Source of the DNA: Seminavis robusta
Taxonomy: Eukaryota > Bacillariophyta > Bacillariophyceae > Naviculales > Naviculaceae
Length of the DNA stretch: 20,818 bases
NCBI GenBank assembly: GCA_903772945.1
Contig: CAICTM010001914.1
Coordinates: 1 to 20,818 of the forward strand
Direction of reading: 5' to 3'
Notes under the pieces: generated by a model
Told to the model about the DNA's origin: nothing
The model's database searches: none
The model's input: only the letters and a program-made list of their open reading frames with translations
Part shown: positions 8,431 through 17,825 of the stretch, in pieces
How positions within the stretch are numbered: the first letter of the stretch is position 1
Layout of the letters: the number at the start of each line of letters is the position of its first letter
Position numbers and translations under genes: made by a program

Positions 8431-9441
8431 ATGACGGGCGGCAACAAGCTGCAACGACGCATATCGAAATTGTTGTTGAATCCGCTCAAGAGCGGTCGCC
8501 GCGGCATTGTGCGGAGTCGTTCCCAAAGATCGCATGTAGAAGAACAAGTAACGATTGTCTGTACGCCCAACTATTCCATGGAAGATATTTTGTCCCAACT
8601 CACACAAGTGAACAAAAAAGTCCACAGCATTGTATTGCAGGAAATGATCCAGCGCCCGGACAATGTCCCTCTGTTTTGCAAGATTCAAGATTTGCTGCGG
8701 TCGTCTTCCTATAAAGGCGTCCAGTCGATTCACTTGTTGGAACCGCACATTCATTTCACGGACTATCGACGATGGTGTTACAAACGCACCAACTTTTTGC
8801 ATCGCATTCGCAAGGATGCCAAGGAACGAGACATTGACGTTGTCATCCACGGAACGCTTCTGCTGGACTATCATCACAACAACAACAACAACAACAACAC
8901 TCATACTACAGACAATCCACAACAATTGTCGCAGAATATTTCCAGTTGGCTGACGTTGTTGCAACAATTGCCACAAGATCCGGACATTACCTCGTTGTGG
9001 ATTTCGTTGCGCGAAGAAGCCGTCGTTCACACTTCGCCCTCTGCTGTATGCGGAAGAGGACCCCGCCGACCGTCGCAACTGGAGTTGATGCAATCGCCCG
9101 TTCAAAAAGTCTTTCAAGCACTCATTGAACTCTTTAATAGCGACACACGATCGTGGCGATTTGTCCATTGTCATGTGCAGTATCATCATGACGCCGACAA
9201 ACGAAATGTCAATGAAGAACAGACACAAGCATTGTTGGATGTCGCCGAGTTGTTTCACATTCCGCTGCAAGTTCAGTGGCAGCCACTCTCGAACGAGCAA
9301 CCAGCATGGACAAGGACCACGACGATGGCCGAACAACGATTTCCCGCCTGTGCGGCCAAGACGGCGGAACAACAACATCAAGACGATCACACGTCCACCA
9401 CCTACGGATCTTCCGGGGCATTTGGTGCCGTGGGCAACTAA
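8431..9441 (+). CDS. Diatom-type protein of unknown function, single exon
   Basis: 336 residues from the ATG at 8431, which has A at -3 (ATCATGACG) and follows an ATG-poor leader; the frame is open further upstream but without a better start. The N-terminus is basic (KLQRRISKLLLNPLKSGRRG, residues 6-25), which could target a nucleus or organelle. Then comes a helical region (YSMEDILSQLTQV; SIVLQEMIQRPDN), a seven-Asn run at 150-156 coded by a pure AAC repeat, and a segment around 225-250 (KVFQALIELFNSDTRSWRFV). I associate that last pattern with large diatom families of RNI/leucine-repeat-like unknown proteins. The C-terminus is low-complexity Gln/Thr/His-rich. No catalytic motif is visible. 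A longer open frame on the opposite strand (8104-9390) is register-locked to this one and is rejected. Function unknown. Confidence 0.75.
   Translation: MTGGNKLQRRISKLLLNPLKSGRRGIVRSRSQRSHVEEQVTIVCTPNYSMEDILSQLTQVNKKVHSIVLQEMIQRPDNVPLFCKIQDLLRSSSYKGVQSIHLLEPHIHFTDYRRWCYKRTNFLHRIRKDAKERDIDVVIHGTLLLDYHHNNNNNNNTHTTDNPQQLSQNISSWLTLLQQLPQDPDITSLWISLREEAVVHTSPSAVCGRGPRRPSQLELMQSPVQKVFQALIELFNSDTRSWRFVHCHVQYHHDADKRNVNEEQTQALLDVAELFHIPLQVQWQPLSNEQPAWTRTTTMAEQRFPACAAKTAEQQHQDDHTSTTYGSSGAFGAVGN
8878..8898 (+). repeat. (AAC)7 codon repeat
   Basis: Seven consecutive AAC codons encode seven Asn (residues 150-156) of the unknown protein at 8431-9441. The purity at nucleotide level suggests a length-variable microsatellite. 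Confidence 0.9.
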
Positions 9442-10832
9442 CTAAGAACAAAAAGAGAAAGCAAGTCACGCGATGAAAACGACAAAGAAAGCCTCGCGGT
9501 GAAAACTATAACGCGAATTGTAGACTAGCTAGACAAGAATTTTATAGATGCGGTGCATCATTGCATTCGACTATCCGAAAACGAAAGAAGCGCTTAACAG
9601 TAGGCTCTAGTTAGTAGCTAGCAAGACGAAGCAACAGGTCCCATCAGCTGAGGGACTACCATGGGGTAGCTTGGCTGGTGCGGTACAGAACAGTTACTGT
9701 TGGCTACGGTGCCTGCCTGAGTTCGTGCAATTGCTTGTCTCCCAAAGCGTCCTACCACCTTGTACATCAGCAGCATAATACGTATATATATATTCTATGT
9801 TCATGCTGACCAGCATGATTTGGACACCAGGTTGTGGGGCACACGGAGAGCAACAAGGCTGCCAGGTTCACCTATTTCCTCGCACGTTGCCAAGCATAGT
9901 TGGCAGTGCATCATCTACTAGTATCTGTGATTCATTCATGCTAGCTAGCTAGCTAGTAGGTCTTCTTACGCCCTTACTACGGTACTAGTTTGAACTGCTT
10001 TCTTTGCTGCAGTTCTCCCAAAGCAACTATTGCCTTCCATCCTTGCGTTTTTTAGAGGATAGTTTCTTTGCGTTGCTCACTTTGTCTTGCTTGCTTCTGC
10101 GGACCACACTTTCTGATGGCTGGAAGCGTGATCCAGCCAGTTCTTTCTCAATATTTTGGTTGGAGTGATTATTGCTGGACCTGGTTGCTGGATACAAGTA
10201 ACGCGCTGCATGACAATGTACATTGTACTATAATACATGTAGTAGTTGCATCAGCCTGGAGCAGGTTGCTGTGCCGTCCTCGTGAAAACGGTGGCCATGT
10301 AGTTTTCCGACACACAAGCCAGCATAGCCGTCAGAGAACCCAGGAAAGCTCACTCCTTGACACTGCCCCAGTCCAAGAACCAACCAACAACCGAGCCACC
10401 GTTCGTACCCCTTCCAGTCTGCATAGTTGAGCTCTATTCTTTTTCAACATTTCTTGCCCTCTACCCATGGTTTCAAGTACTCTTTTCTGATGACACCATT
10501 TGTAGGGCTCTTGAAATGATCCAAGAAGACATGTAGGTGACTCTGCCGGTGATGCCATCTATGGTTATTCCCCTGCCATCACACAATGATGTGCTTCAAA
10601 TTTCAGCGAGAAGAGAAGGAGACTAGGTGGGAGAACAGTCAAGTGGCTATTGCCTCAAATATTATACTGTTACCTGCTACAGAGTTGGCACCAGCCAACG
10701 AGAGATTGGTTGAAACAGATCTACCGACAGGTACATATTGAGGAACTGCATGGGAATTCCACAGGAAAGGGATCTCAAGATTGACAGTCAACATGTATAA
10801 AGGCCAACCCAGGGAGGAAGCACGCCTCGTTG
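9442..10832. other. Long intergenic stretch, no supported gene
   Basis: No convincing coding frame. The open frame at 10068-10430 (plus) has no domain and no supporting context. The stretch includes a (TA)-rich patch near 9780-9793 and a (CTAG)4 run at 9941-9956. Decayed sequence from the neighbouring LRR relic may extend into 10640-10830, but I cannot recognise repeats there. Confidence 0.5.
9941..9956. repeat. (CTAG)4 self-complementary microsatellite
   Basis: Four exact CTAG units in an intergenic stretch; same motif as at 7115-7134 and 5701-5712. Confidence 0.9.
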
Positions 10833-11072
10833 GATTACCTCCAGATAATTGGTTGCCGTGCAACCCGTTAGCATAGAAAGCATGGTAAGGTCAGATGGAA
10901 TCATTCCAGATAACTTGTTGTAGCGCAACATCAATGAGGTTAGACTTGCCAACAACATCAATTCAGAGGGAATGGTACCAGACAGTTGGTTGTCATTCAA
11001 AGACAATTTGGTCAAACTTGTCAACAAGCCTAGCTCAGAAGGAATCCCACCAGTGAAGCTGTTTTTATTTAA
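10833..11072 (-). pseudogene. Leucine-rich-repeat gene fragment
   Basis: On the minus strand three plant-type LRR units are clear: SFTGGIPSELGLLTSLTKL, SLNDNQLSGTIPSELMLLAS and LMLRYNKLSGMIPSDLTMLS. A frameshift near 10860 follows, then a fourth partial unit (LHGNQLSGGNP) in another frame. The spacing (24 residues, L-x-x-N-x-L-S-G-x-I-P) is that of the abundant LRR receptor-like family of diatoms. There is no start codon, no membrane helix and no C-terminal cap, and only three to four repeats remain. Its 5' edge meets the stop of the coiled-coil frame at 11069, so two unrelated fragments seem to be joined. Confidence 0.8.
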
Positions 11073-11566
11073 AAGCCAACTCGCAACTTGCTCTGCCGCA
11101 CCGAATCCCTGGATCCCTTGAGTGCACGTTGCAGCTTTTCTTGTTCTGCTTGCATAGCCAGCTGGGCATCTAGAATATCCCTCTTACTACCACCACTCAT
11201 CTGGACAAGAGTGCTTTGTTCCAGAAGCTACCGTGTCTCTTGACGTTCCTGCTTTTGAATCTCATCAAGCCCCTTCATCTCTTCGGACCACTGCGCCCTG
11301 AACTGATGGAGTGCTTGCTGAATGTTCGCACTTTGTCGAGCATTCAAAGCTCCCAAAGAAAAGCGAATGTGCTTCAGGAGCGTGTCAATGTCATCGTGAA
11401 TAGAAGAGGCTTTAACAACAAAGACAAAACTCAGTTCATTTTCTTGGCTTTGTGGACATCTCCTTGGACCACCCAGCGTAAGCTCAGTGAGCGTGTTGTT
11501 CAATCGTGGGATCTTTCGATCTGCATCGTGGAAACCTTCAAGGATGTGCGATTTTTGATACTTCGT
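11069..11566 (-). pseudogene. Coiled-coil protein frame interrupted by one in-frame amber codon
   Basis: The frame is open from 11566 to a TAA at 11069-11071 except for a single TAG at 11228-11230. Before the TAG: FVFVVKASSIHDDIDTLLKH, then a Gln/Glu-rich helix (QQALHQFRAQWSEEMKGLDE, IQKQERQETR). After it the same frame gives LLEQSTLVQMSGGSKRDILD and a second charged helix (MQAEQEKLQRALKGS). Helical coding character on both sides of the stop suggests CAG to TAG. I see no good ATG before the recognisable part; upstream the frame is closed by a TGA at 11567-11569. It ends where the LRR fragment begins. I do not recognise the family. It is most likely a truncated relic; a live gene with stop read-through or an upstream exon cannot be excluded. 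Confidence 0.5.
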
Positions 11567-11653
11567 TCATGCTAGCTATAGGTTGTATGCCATACCTCTT
11601 CGAATCAGATCAAAACGAAGAAGCAAGAAGCAAGCGCCAAAGAAGAGCAAGAC

Positions 11654-12457
11654 ATGACGAAAGTTGGCACCTCATTGAAAGACAAGGCGATGAAATCCAT
11701 CGCGTCGAAAGATTACAGCCCGAACCAACTAGCAACGATTACCTTCAATGTCGGCGGATCTCTCTATACAGTCGCTCGTACCACATTGGATCTCTACCCC
11801 CAAACAATGCTAGCGCGCGTGGCTTCAAAGGAATGGGAAGAAGCTGGAGGGAGAGCGGGAGAACCCGTTTTCATTGACCGAGATGGGGGCCTCTTTCGTT
11901 ACGTTCTGAACTACATGCGTACTCTCCAAGTCAACATTCCAATGACTGAATCAAAGCAAGCACTTCTCAACGAGCTGGAGTATTATGGATTTGAAAATGT
12001 CGAAAGCGAATCCATTGTGTCCGGTACGATTGTCGAAGCACGCAGGCTGCTTGAAAGCCTGACCGGGAACTATCACTTTAAATTGGACGATTTCGATGCT
12101 TCCATCGCGGACGTGGAGAGAAAGATGAAAGCTCAGATCAAAGAGCTAGAAACGCGAAAGTGTGCCTTCAAAATAGCGTTCAGTTTGTTTTCACGTTGGA
12201 AAGCTTCTGGAGTGGCTAAAGTGCGTTTCACGAGGGACACGGACGACTGGAAGACACTCGAAAAATGTTGTGATTGGGAAGGAAAGTTTACTTGCCGAGA
12301 TCTTTCCTTCATTCAGGAGTACCTTCAAGATTATGGTCTCAAGGTGATATCTTTCAACTTCGAAGGAGGAAGAAAAGGAAGAAAATACAAGAGCACCTTC
12401 TGTGACGTGGCGTTGGATCACATTAGAGGTTCGACTTCGACTATTAATACCAATTGA
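11654..12457 (+). CDS. BTB/T1 domain protein (KCTD-like)
   Basis: 267 residues, single exon, with ATG at 11654 (GACATGACG). Residues about 27-115 form a potassium-channel-tetramerization-type BTB domain: ITFNVGGSLYTVARTTLDLY at the start, PVFIDRDGGLFRYVLNYMRT with the conserved F-x-D-R-D-x-x-x-F-x-x-x-L-x-x-x-R pattern, and LLNELEYYGFE at the end. In animals KCTD proteins with this fold form oligomers and often act as adaptors for cullin-3 ubiquitin ligases. There is no channel part. The rest (about 120-267) is a charged helix (ADVERKMKAQIKELETRK) followed by a region with conserved-looking Trp and Cys residues (DDWKTLEKCCDWEG) that I cannot assign. The gene stands alone between a minus-strand relic and a non-coding stretch. 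Family assignment is firm; the biological partner is unknown. Confidence 0.88.
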   Translation: MTKVGTSLKDKAMKSIASKDYSPNQLATITFNVGGSLYTVARTTLDLYPQTMLARVASKEWEEAGGRAGEPVFIDRDGGLFRYVLNYMRTLQVNIPMTESKQALLNELEYYGFENVESESIVSGTIVEARRLLESLTGNYHFKLDDFDASIADVERKMKAQIKELETRKCAFKIAFSLFSRWKASGVAKVRFTRDTDDWKTLEKCCDWEGKFTCRDLSFIQEYLQDYGLKVISFNFEGGRKGRKYKSTFCDVALDHIRGSTSTINTN

Positions 12458-13497
12458 CAGAATCGAATCGAATCGCAAAGCAGAGGCGGATCACGTAACT
12501 ATGGAAACTGCTTACGGTAGCTGCAATACGTGGAAAGATTCATCATTCGTTGTTCTCGTGGCAACCGGTACATACATGGGCCCTCACCATGAACCATGCA
12601 CCATGACCATGGCTGGACATTCAGCTATCCGTAGCGAGATTTGGGTTGAAGTAGAAATAGCTAGCTACTCTCGACAGACCGCCCCCAACTAATTCAGATA
12701 GCAACAAATGGGTGTTACAGCATGGCATATGGGGGATGCACGCCACAGTACGGTTCCAGTTGGATGGAGCTTCCCTCTCCCCATCAGCATCCTTTGGGCT
12801 CCCTTAGAATGCATGCTACAATGCGACTCTTTGCCTGACAGTACCGGTAAGCCCCCGGCGACCGGGCAAAGCCCTGCAAATCTCGCATTGGCAACACTCG
12901 TCGATCGAAGCGGCCTATTTGGAAGAATGGAATGGAACCCAGGCAGACAGCGAAAGTATCGAACAACTTCCTTGAGCTGAAATGGCCTTCCATTCACCTT
13001 GCAAACAGGGCAAGCGACTCTTCCCTCTCGAATCGTTTTGGTAATGGCAAAGTAAAGTCTTGATCATCTGGGTACACAATCGGTATTTCGACCAAGGCAA
13101 GGAATAGTTTTGCCAGTGCTTGCTTGTGTCCTGCTAGCTGGTAGTCTGCTTCTGGTGGTATGTTGCAATGGCTCTCTTTCTGCTTTGTCTCCGATCGAGC
13201 GACGGAGAGGTTCAAACTTTGATGAGCCCGTTGAGTTGATCGATTCGCTTCTTCCGGGGAGCGCTCCACAACAGAGCCCGTCCCGGCCGGAGACAAAGCA
13301 ACGGTAGGCCACCACTTCTTTGGGCAGCAGCTACTGCTAGTTAGACTTCATCATGTAAAGAACGTAGTGCGCTAGTTACTGTATAAAGACTATGAAGTCA
13401 TGTGCAAAGGCGGTCAAAGTTGAAGCAATTGGAGGTCTTTGGGAGTGAGAGTTGCTCAAAGGGTGTGCCAATGCAGGCGGCATGGCATGGCATCAGG
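12458..13497. other. Intergenic stretch, no supported gene
   Basis: About 1 kb between the 3' ends of the BTB gene (+) and the cyclase gene (-). It has a cluster of ACCATG-like short repeats near 12586-12612 and a TACCGGTA palindrome (12842-12849). On the minus strand around 12930-13060 a short frame with a Cys-x-x-Cys (RVACPVCKVNGRPF) is open, but it is closed by stops and not extendable. I call no gene. Confidence 0.5.
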
Positions 13498-16233
13498 CTA
13501 CACCTCCACATCAAACAATTCCCCTTTCTGCTGGCCCACCTGTGGAGCATCACGGACAGGGATATGGGTATGGGCCTGGGAAACAGAACTGCTTGTCATT
13601 GTCTCAGTCTCTTGTGTTATAACCACAAAGTAGGTATTGAGTTCTCCCTTGCCCTTGGCAGTGATTCTGTCCCCTCTTGGTGTCACCCAATGTCCTTTGC
13701 CACTTGCTGTGAGCGCATCCGCAAACTCTTGGGATGCATGGATCTTGCCACCCACACCGTTCTGTTCCATTCGAGCTGCTGTATTCACACTATCGCCAAA
13801 CAACTGCAGAACCAAGCAGACAGTCACGTGTCAGTATATGGATTGGGATTGCTGTATTCCCAAGACAGACCTCAGGCAGCTTACCTGAAAGCGACCCTTT
13901 TCCCCACGCAGCACGCCTGCGGTGACAGAACCACTGTTTACAGCAAAGACAACAGTTTAGCATTTACAGTCGTTGCAGGCAGCCATCAAAGCTATCGCCG
14001 GGCAATATTACTGCAGCATACACCACCTTACCTGTGGAGCCCAGCTCTCATAGTTAGCTGTTTAGTGTCTTCACCCATTTTTTGTGCCAGGCTGTGTGTC
14101 ACCAGCTGCAGTTCTGCCATGATATCATTGGTAAATCTTGCCATGATGAGCGCATGAGCCGTTTGCTGGTGGGGAACACCAGTGCAAGCTACATAACAAT
14201 CCCTGTTAAGAGATGATGAAGAAAACAGTGTGAGTATGAGAGCAAATATTGGCATATGGAGCTGTTGTGCTATACACCCTTCGCTTACCCAATTGTCTCC
14301 ACTGAGTTCAAGACAGCAGGTGTTTAGCAGTTGGGGTCAGATGAGTGCATGCGTCAAGGTGGCAATTAGAACTGGGATGTAACCTACCCTTGAATACCCT
14401 CCTTCGCAATGCAATCTTGTCAAATTGACCATAAATTGCTTCCAACAGCTCAAACACCTCTACAGGGGTCCTTTGAGAAGACCATTTTGTGAAACCACAG
14501 AGGTCTGCAAAGAGGATGGTTGCATGCTCATAAAGGTCTGCCATGGGCCTGGTGTGTGTATCCGCTTCCCAACCGTTGCTTTCCAATGTAGTATGGGAAA
14601 GGTGACTGAAGTCCATCATGGCTTTTTCTCGTTTCTTCTTTTCTTGCTCCTCAGCATAAAGCTGCTGTCTGACTTTCTTGGGGAAGAGGGAAGAGACAAT
14701 AGCTCCTGAAGCGAGAGCTCTTTGCATCACAATCCGCTGCCTTCTGTTGACCCAAAAGTCATAAAGCATGAAAACAGTGGAAGTGAAGAGAAAGATCAAT
14801 GCAGCTGTGACTGTGAACAGCACGGCATCTGATGTGCGATGATCATGCTCCATAGCAGAGGAAGGATAGACGGAAATGGTACGGGGGCAAAAGTCATCTG
14901 CAATAGGAATACCTGTGTAGGAAGAGTAGGAAGATCCCCCCTCTTGATCGTGATAGACATTAGCTAGTGCAGACAGCTTGGCAGAGTGCTTCATAGAGTC
15001 ATATGTGGGATCATGTAGGTCTCCAGATCCCAAGAAGGTGGCCATAGGTCCATCAAGCCTGTAAGTGAAGGAAGGGGCACAGGGGTCTTCAAAGACCACA
15101 ATGATCCCATCAGAACCCGTAGGGAGAACATGTTGTATCATTTCCCTCCAGTAAAGCGAGAAAGTGACAACACCTACGAAGCTCTGATTCTTGGTGAGGT
15201 CAAGCCGAACGGATGACAAGTCATCGTAAATGGGAAATGTGATGACGCTGAAGGGCTCAGAGTTATCAAGGTCGGGGTGTGTGAATGCTGAAGCCCAATT
15301 GGACTGACTTTCTGCACCAGCAATTGATTCTTCGCTTGTAGGGTCATATATGGCATTTACTTGGGGGGAAACCACAACACGTTTGTGTTTGTCTGCATGG
15401 AGAATGGCTTGAGCAAGAGAATCAATCTGCCAGATGTCATAGTTGTAAGGGTAGCCATAGCCAGCACTGGGAACCATGGGATGAACTTGCCAACTAGGAA
15501 GAAAGTTGTTCCTGGTGGAGTAGGAGACAGAGGGTGTTAGATCGTGCTGATCAGTGAGCACAGTGCCACACTTATGCAAAACTTACATGTGTCCAAAGGG
15601 CTCATCTCTGGCCTTGCCCCCAGTTGCAAAAATTTCATGCCTATGACTAAACTCTTTCTCCTTGGGTCCCCACCAGTCTTCATCCTTGGCCTGGATGTCA
15701 AGACTCTCATGGATCCATCCATTGGTTTCATTAGTATAGTTGAGCCATTCATCATGCTGCCATGGTTCCACAAATGGATAAACAGAGAAGTAAAAGGCTT
15801 TTGAAAGCTTTAGAAGCTTAGTGGCATGAATGGCAAAGGCTGGCATTGTCACATAGGGCCAACTGGATCCTGAATAACGGGCATAAGCAACGAGCTGAGT
15901 GATGAAGGCATCAGTAGAACCCAATGTATCTTGGAAGGTAGCACCAACCACCTCCAACACCTTGCTGGCGTCATTGTTGAACTTGGTTTCGAATGCATCC
16001 TGCTGTTGGTCGGTGACATATTTGTGCACACCCATACAGACGCAAATTGCCGCCACAGCTAAAACCAAGATCACAAGCACTCGCAGATAGAAGACAATTC
16101 GACCTTCCTTCTTAGCAATCGCCTCTCCATCTTCTTTGCCATGGTCGGAGGTAATGGGAAGGCCCGGAGCCTCCTCGTCGTGGCTTGCAATCGAATCTGA
16201 GGAGTCCGGGGTAGTTTGCATTGTAGTGGGCAT
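13498..16233 (-). CDS. Receptor-type class III nucleotide (guanylate/adenylate) cyclase, six exons
   Basis: Predicted to make cGMP or cAMP in response to a signal sensed outside the membrane. Exons: 16233-15587, 15511-14388, 14301-14289, 14202-14032, 13933-13885, 13803-13498. All introns are GT-AG (75-98 nt), phases agree, and the product is 769 residues. One helix lies at about 46-69, an extracytoplasmic sensor region at about 70-443 (not assigned; position fits a CHASE/Cache-type domain), a second helix at about 444-466, and a linker follows with IVSSLFPKKVRQQL and a charged helix. The cyclase domain starts near 545. Metal-binding Asp are D552 (FADLCGFT) and D596 (VETIGDCY). N675 and R679 in VNTAARME are the transition-state residues. 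The purine-selecting positions read E592, as in guanylate cyclases, and Q668, where guanylate cyclases have Cys and adenylate cyclases Asp, so specificity is open. With one catalytic domain it should act as a homodimer. Confidence 0.88.
13804..13884 (-). other. Cyclase intron 5 (81 nt)
   Basis: Donor GTAAGCT after GEKGRFQ and acceptor TCTGCAG before LFGDSVNTAARM. Phase 0; the splice rebuilds the core catalytic strand. Confidence 0.87.
13934..14031 (-). other. Cyclase intron 4 (98 nt)
   Basis: Donor GTAAGGT follows MRAGLH-AG and acceptor AAACAG precedes T-GGT-TCT. Joining gives RAGLHSGSVTAGVLRG, the conserved glycine-rich strand of class III cyclases. Confidence 0.85.
14203..14288 (-). other. 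Cyclase intron 3 (86 nt)
   Basis: Donor GTAAGCG follows ATTGG and acceptor TTAACAG precedes GGATTGTTATG. The splice completes the Gly codon of ETIGDCYVA. Confidence 0.87.
14289..14301 (-). other. 13-nt micro-exon of the cyclase gene
   Basis: TGGAGACAATTGG between two 86-nt introns. It finishes the Val codon begun at the end of exon 2, encodes E-T-I, and starts the Gly codon completed by exon 4. Inclusion is required to keep the frame and to rebuild KVETIGDCY, including the purine-selecting Glu. Confidence 0.85.
14302..14387 (-). other. Cyclase intron 2 (86 nt)
   Basis: Donor GTAGGTT after RRRVFK-G and acceptor AACTCAG before the 13-nt micro-exon. Phase 1. Direct splicing from exon 2 to exon 4 would lose E-T-I and shift the frame. 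Confidence 0.83.
15512..15586 (-). other. Cyclase intron 1 (75 nt)
   Basis: Donor GTAAGTT and acceptor CCACCAG. The splice joins DEPFGHM to NNFLPSWQVHP within the extracytoplasmic sensor region (phase 2). Confidence 0.87.
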
Positions 16234-16883
16234 TGAGAATCTGAAAAGAGATTAGTTGTGAAAAGATGTGTTGGCGTAAGCTCCGGAAATGTTTTTTGTG
16301 AGACCTTTTCGAAACTGTGAGGGAAAAGGGTCGCTCGTGCACAAGAACAGAAGCCTGAGGAATACGATGTGCATGGCGATGCCACCAAACCACCGCAACA
16401 AATCCACCGATCGTTGCTTTCCTTTTCAGTTTCTTGACCCTTGATCATGAGGCCCACGGTCAAGACGGAAAAGGACTCTTCGTGTTGATTGCAATGCCTC
16501 TCCTAATCCAAAGCGAAGATGTCTTTCCTCTGAAAACCTTTACTACTCTACCTACAAGCCTGCTTAGCACAGCATGTCTTCGCCTGGACATCGTATGAAT
16601 CAGACCAGTCCAATGCGGATTGCCTGAAGAGTCGAGTCATCCAAGACAGACCTCAGTTCCTTGGAGGAATGACCTGCAAGTTGATGGGTCAACGACTCTG
16701 TCCACCCGGAAACATAGGGTAAGGGGATGGTCGATTCTTGAAGGTGTTTGCTTATACAACTAGCTTGATAGGCTAGCGAGTAGACAAAAATGTTCACTGA
16801 CTGGCCGCAGAAACACAAATCTTGCCTGCTTGCAAATAAACAATGGTTGTCCACGGCGTCTTCTTTAAATCCATTTAATTCAT
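16234..16883. other. Intergenic stretch between HIT-finger gene and cyclase gene
   Basis: Both flanking genes run on the minus strand, so this should hold the 3' untranslated region of the HIT-finger gene (near 16883) and the promoter and leader of the cyclase (near 16234). Open frames at 16071-16463 and 16600-16887 (minus) have no domain support. Confidence 0.5.
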
Positions 16884-17825
16884 TCAATGATCTTCTTCGT
16901 CATCTGAAGAATCACTGGAAGAAGTATCATCACTGCTGGACTCATCATCATCTTTTGCTACGTCTTTTTCGGCATCCTTTTGCAGTGGGACTTTTTGGGC
17001 AGTCGGCTTGAGCGTTGGCAAATTGTTGTTGGCATCTCCCAATGAGGATGATGATTGCAACGACTCTTCTTCTTCCATGGATAGTACAATGCCATTGTCA
17101 TTTCGTTGTAAAATCCCACTCGCTACCAACAAATCATCACAAAATTTGGAGAATTGTGGATTGTCCAATTTGGTGTGTGTCAATAATCGTTCTTGAGGCG
17201 TTTGGGTATCGTTGCGTTTTCGAATGCGATTGGACGCCCCATCAATGCCGGTAATGATTTGTTGCAATCCCACATCGGCCAGCTCTTGACGCAGCCACGG
17301 AGCGTTTTGTTGTAGGGCTTGCTTCATTTCATCCGTAATTTTCCAACCCTCTTCCAAATCGTCGTCATCGTCACTGTTGTCGTCATTCCTGGTTCGCTTG
17401 GTGGGGGGTGCCGTCAATAGTTCTTCCTTGGCCAGATATCTGCTGGTGGGTGTTGTTGCTACTAACGTTGTTGTTGTTGTTGCCGTGGTGGTGGTAGCAT
17501 TCCCGTTGGTTGGATTATTACTGACATCATTGCTGGTAGCAGTATTAGGTTTGCAACCGCTGGCCTTGTGATCACGACAGCATTGAATACTGCAATAGGG
17601 ACTCCGACATTTGGGACACTTGTACTTGGGAGACTCGACTTTTTGACACACCGAACAGACCGGTTTGGAAACCACAGCAGCCTTGCCATTGCCGGCATTA
17701 TTATTACTTTGACTCGGAGGTCGAACTTGACGACGCGATTTTCCATGGCGATTCTCCCAATTGTTCTTGGGGCGCCTTTTGCGATTGATTGGGGCTTGTT
17801 GAGATGAACTGGATGCTTCTGCCAT
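16884..17825 (-). CDS. HIT zinc-finger protein, ZNHIT3/Hit1-like
   Basis: 313 residues from an ATG in good context (AACCATGGC). The N-terminus is basic (RKRRPKNNWENRHGKSRRQV), a likely nuclear signal. Residues 57-91 form a complete HIT finger: C57-x2-C60, C70-x2-C73, C78, C82, H86, C91 (CSVCQKVESPKYKCPKC, then PYCSIQCCRDHKASGC). An Asn/Thr-rich linker partly coded by a GTT repeat and an acidic patch follow. The segment APWLRQELADVGLQQIITGI, continued by LDNPQFSKFCDDLL, resembles the C-terminal domain of ZNHIT3, which together with NUFIP helps assemble box C/D snoRNPs. The end is a Ser/Asp/Glu-rich tail. Eukaryotic ZNHIT3 is usually about half this length, the excess being low-complexity linkers. 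It lies head-to-head with the peptidase-like gene, with about 370 bp between the starts. The HIT finger is certain; ZNHIT3 orthology is likely. Confidence 0.88.
   Translation of the reverse strand: MAEASSSSQQAPINRKRRPKNNWENRHGKSRRQVRPPSQSNNNAGNGKAAVVSKPVCSVCQKVESPKYKCPKCRSPYCSIQCCRDHKASGCKPNTATSNDVSNNPTNGNATTTTATTTTTLVATTPTSRYLAKEELLTAPPTKRTRNDDNSDDDDDLEEGWKITDEMKQALQQNAPWLRQELADVGLQQIITGIDGASNRIRKRNDTQTPQERLLTHTKLDNPQFSKFCDDLLVASGILQRNDNGIVLSMEEEESLQSSSSLGDANNNLPTLKPTAQKVPLQKDAEKDVAKDDDESSSDDTSSSDSSDDEEDH

Noticed and set aside
8104..9390. 428-codon open frame on the minus strand opposite the unknown gene at 8431-9441
   Set aside because: Its codons align in exact register with the sense codons, so it stays open simply because the sense gene does not use TTA, CTA or TCA there. 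The translation contains an artefactual poly-Val stretch from the AAC repeat and no domain, and it runs on into the leader.
12930..13080. Minus-strand segment with Cys-x-x-Cys (RVACPVCKVNGRPF), possible zinc-finger relic
   Set aside because: A single Cys pair, frames closed by stops on both sides, and no recognisable partner ligands.
13402..14157. 251-codon plus-strand open frame opposite the cyclase 3' exons
   Set aside because: It crosses both exons and introns of a well-supported minus-strand gene, is rich in Cys/Ser/His without domain pattern, and has no start context.
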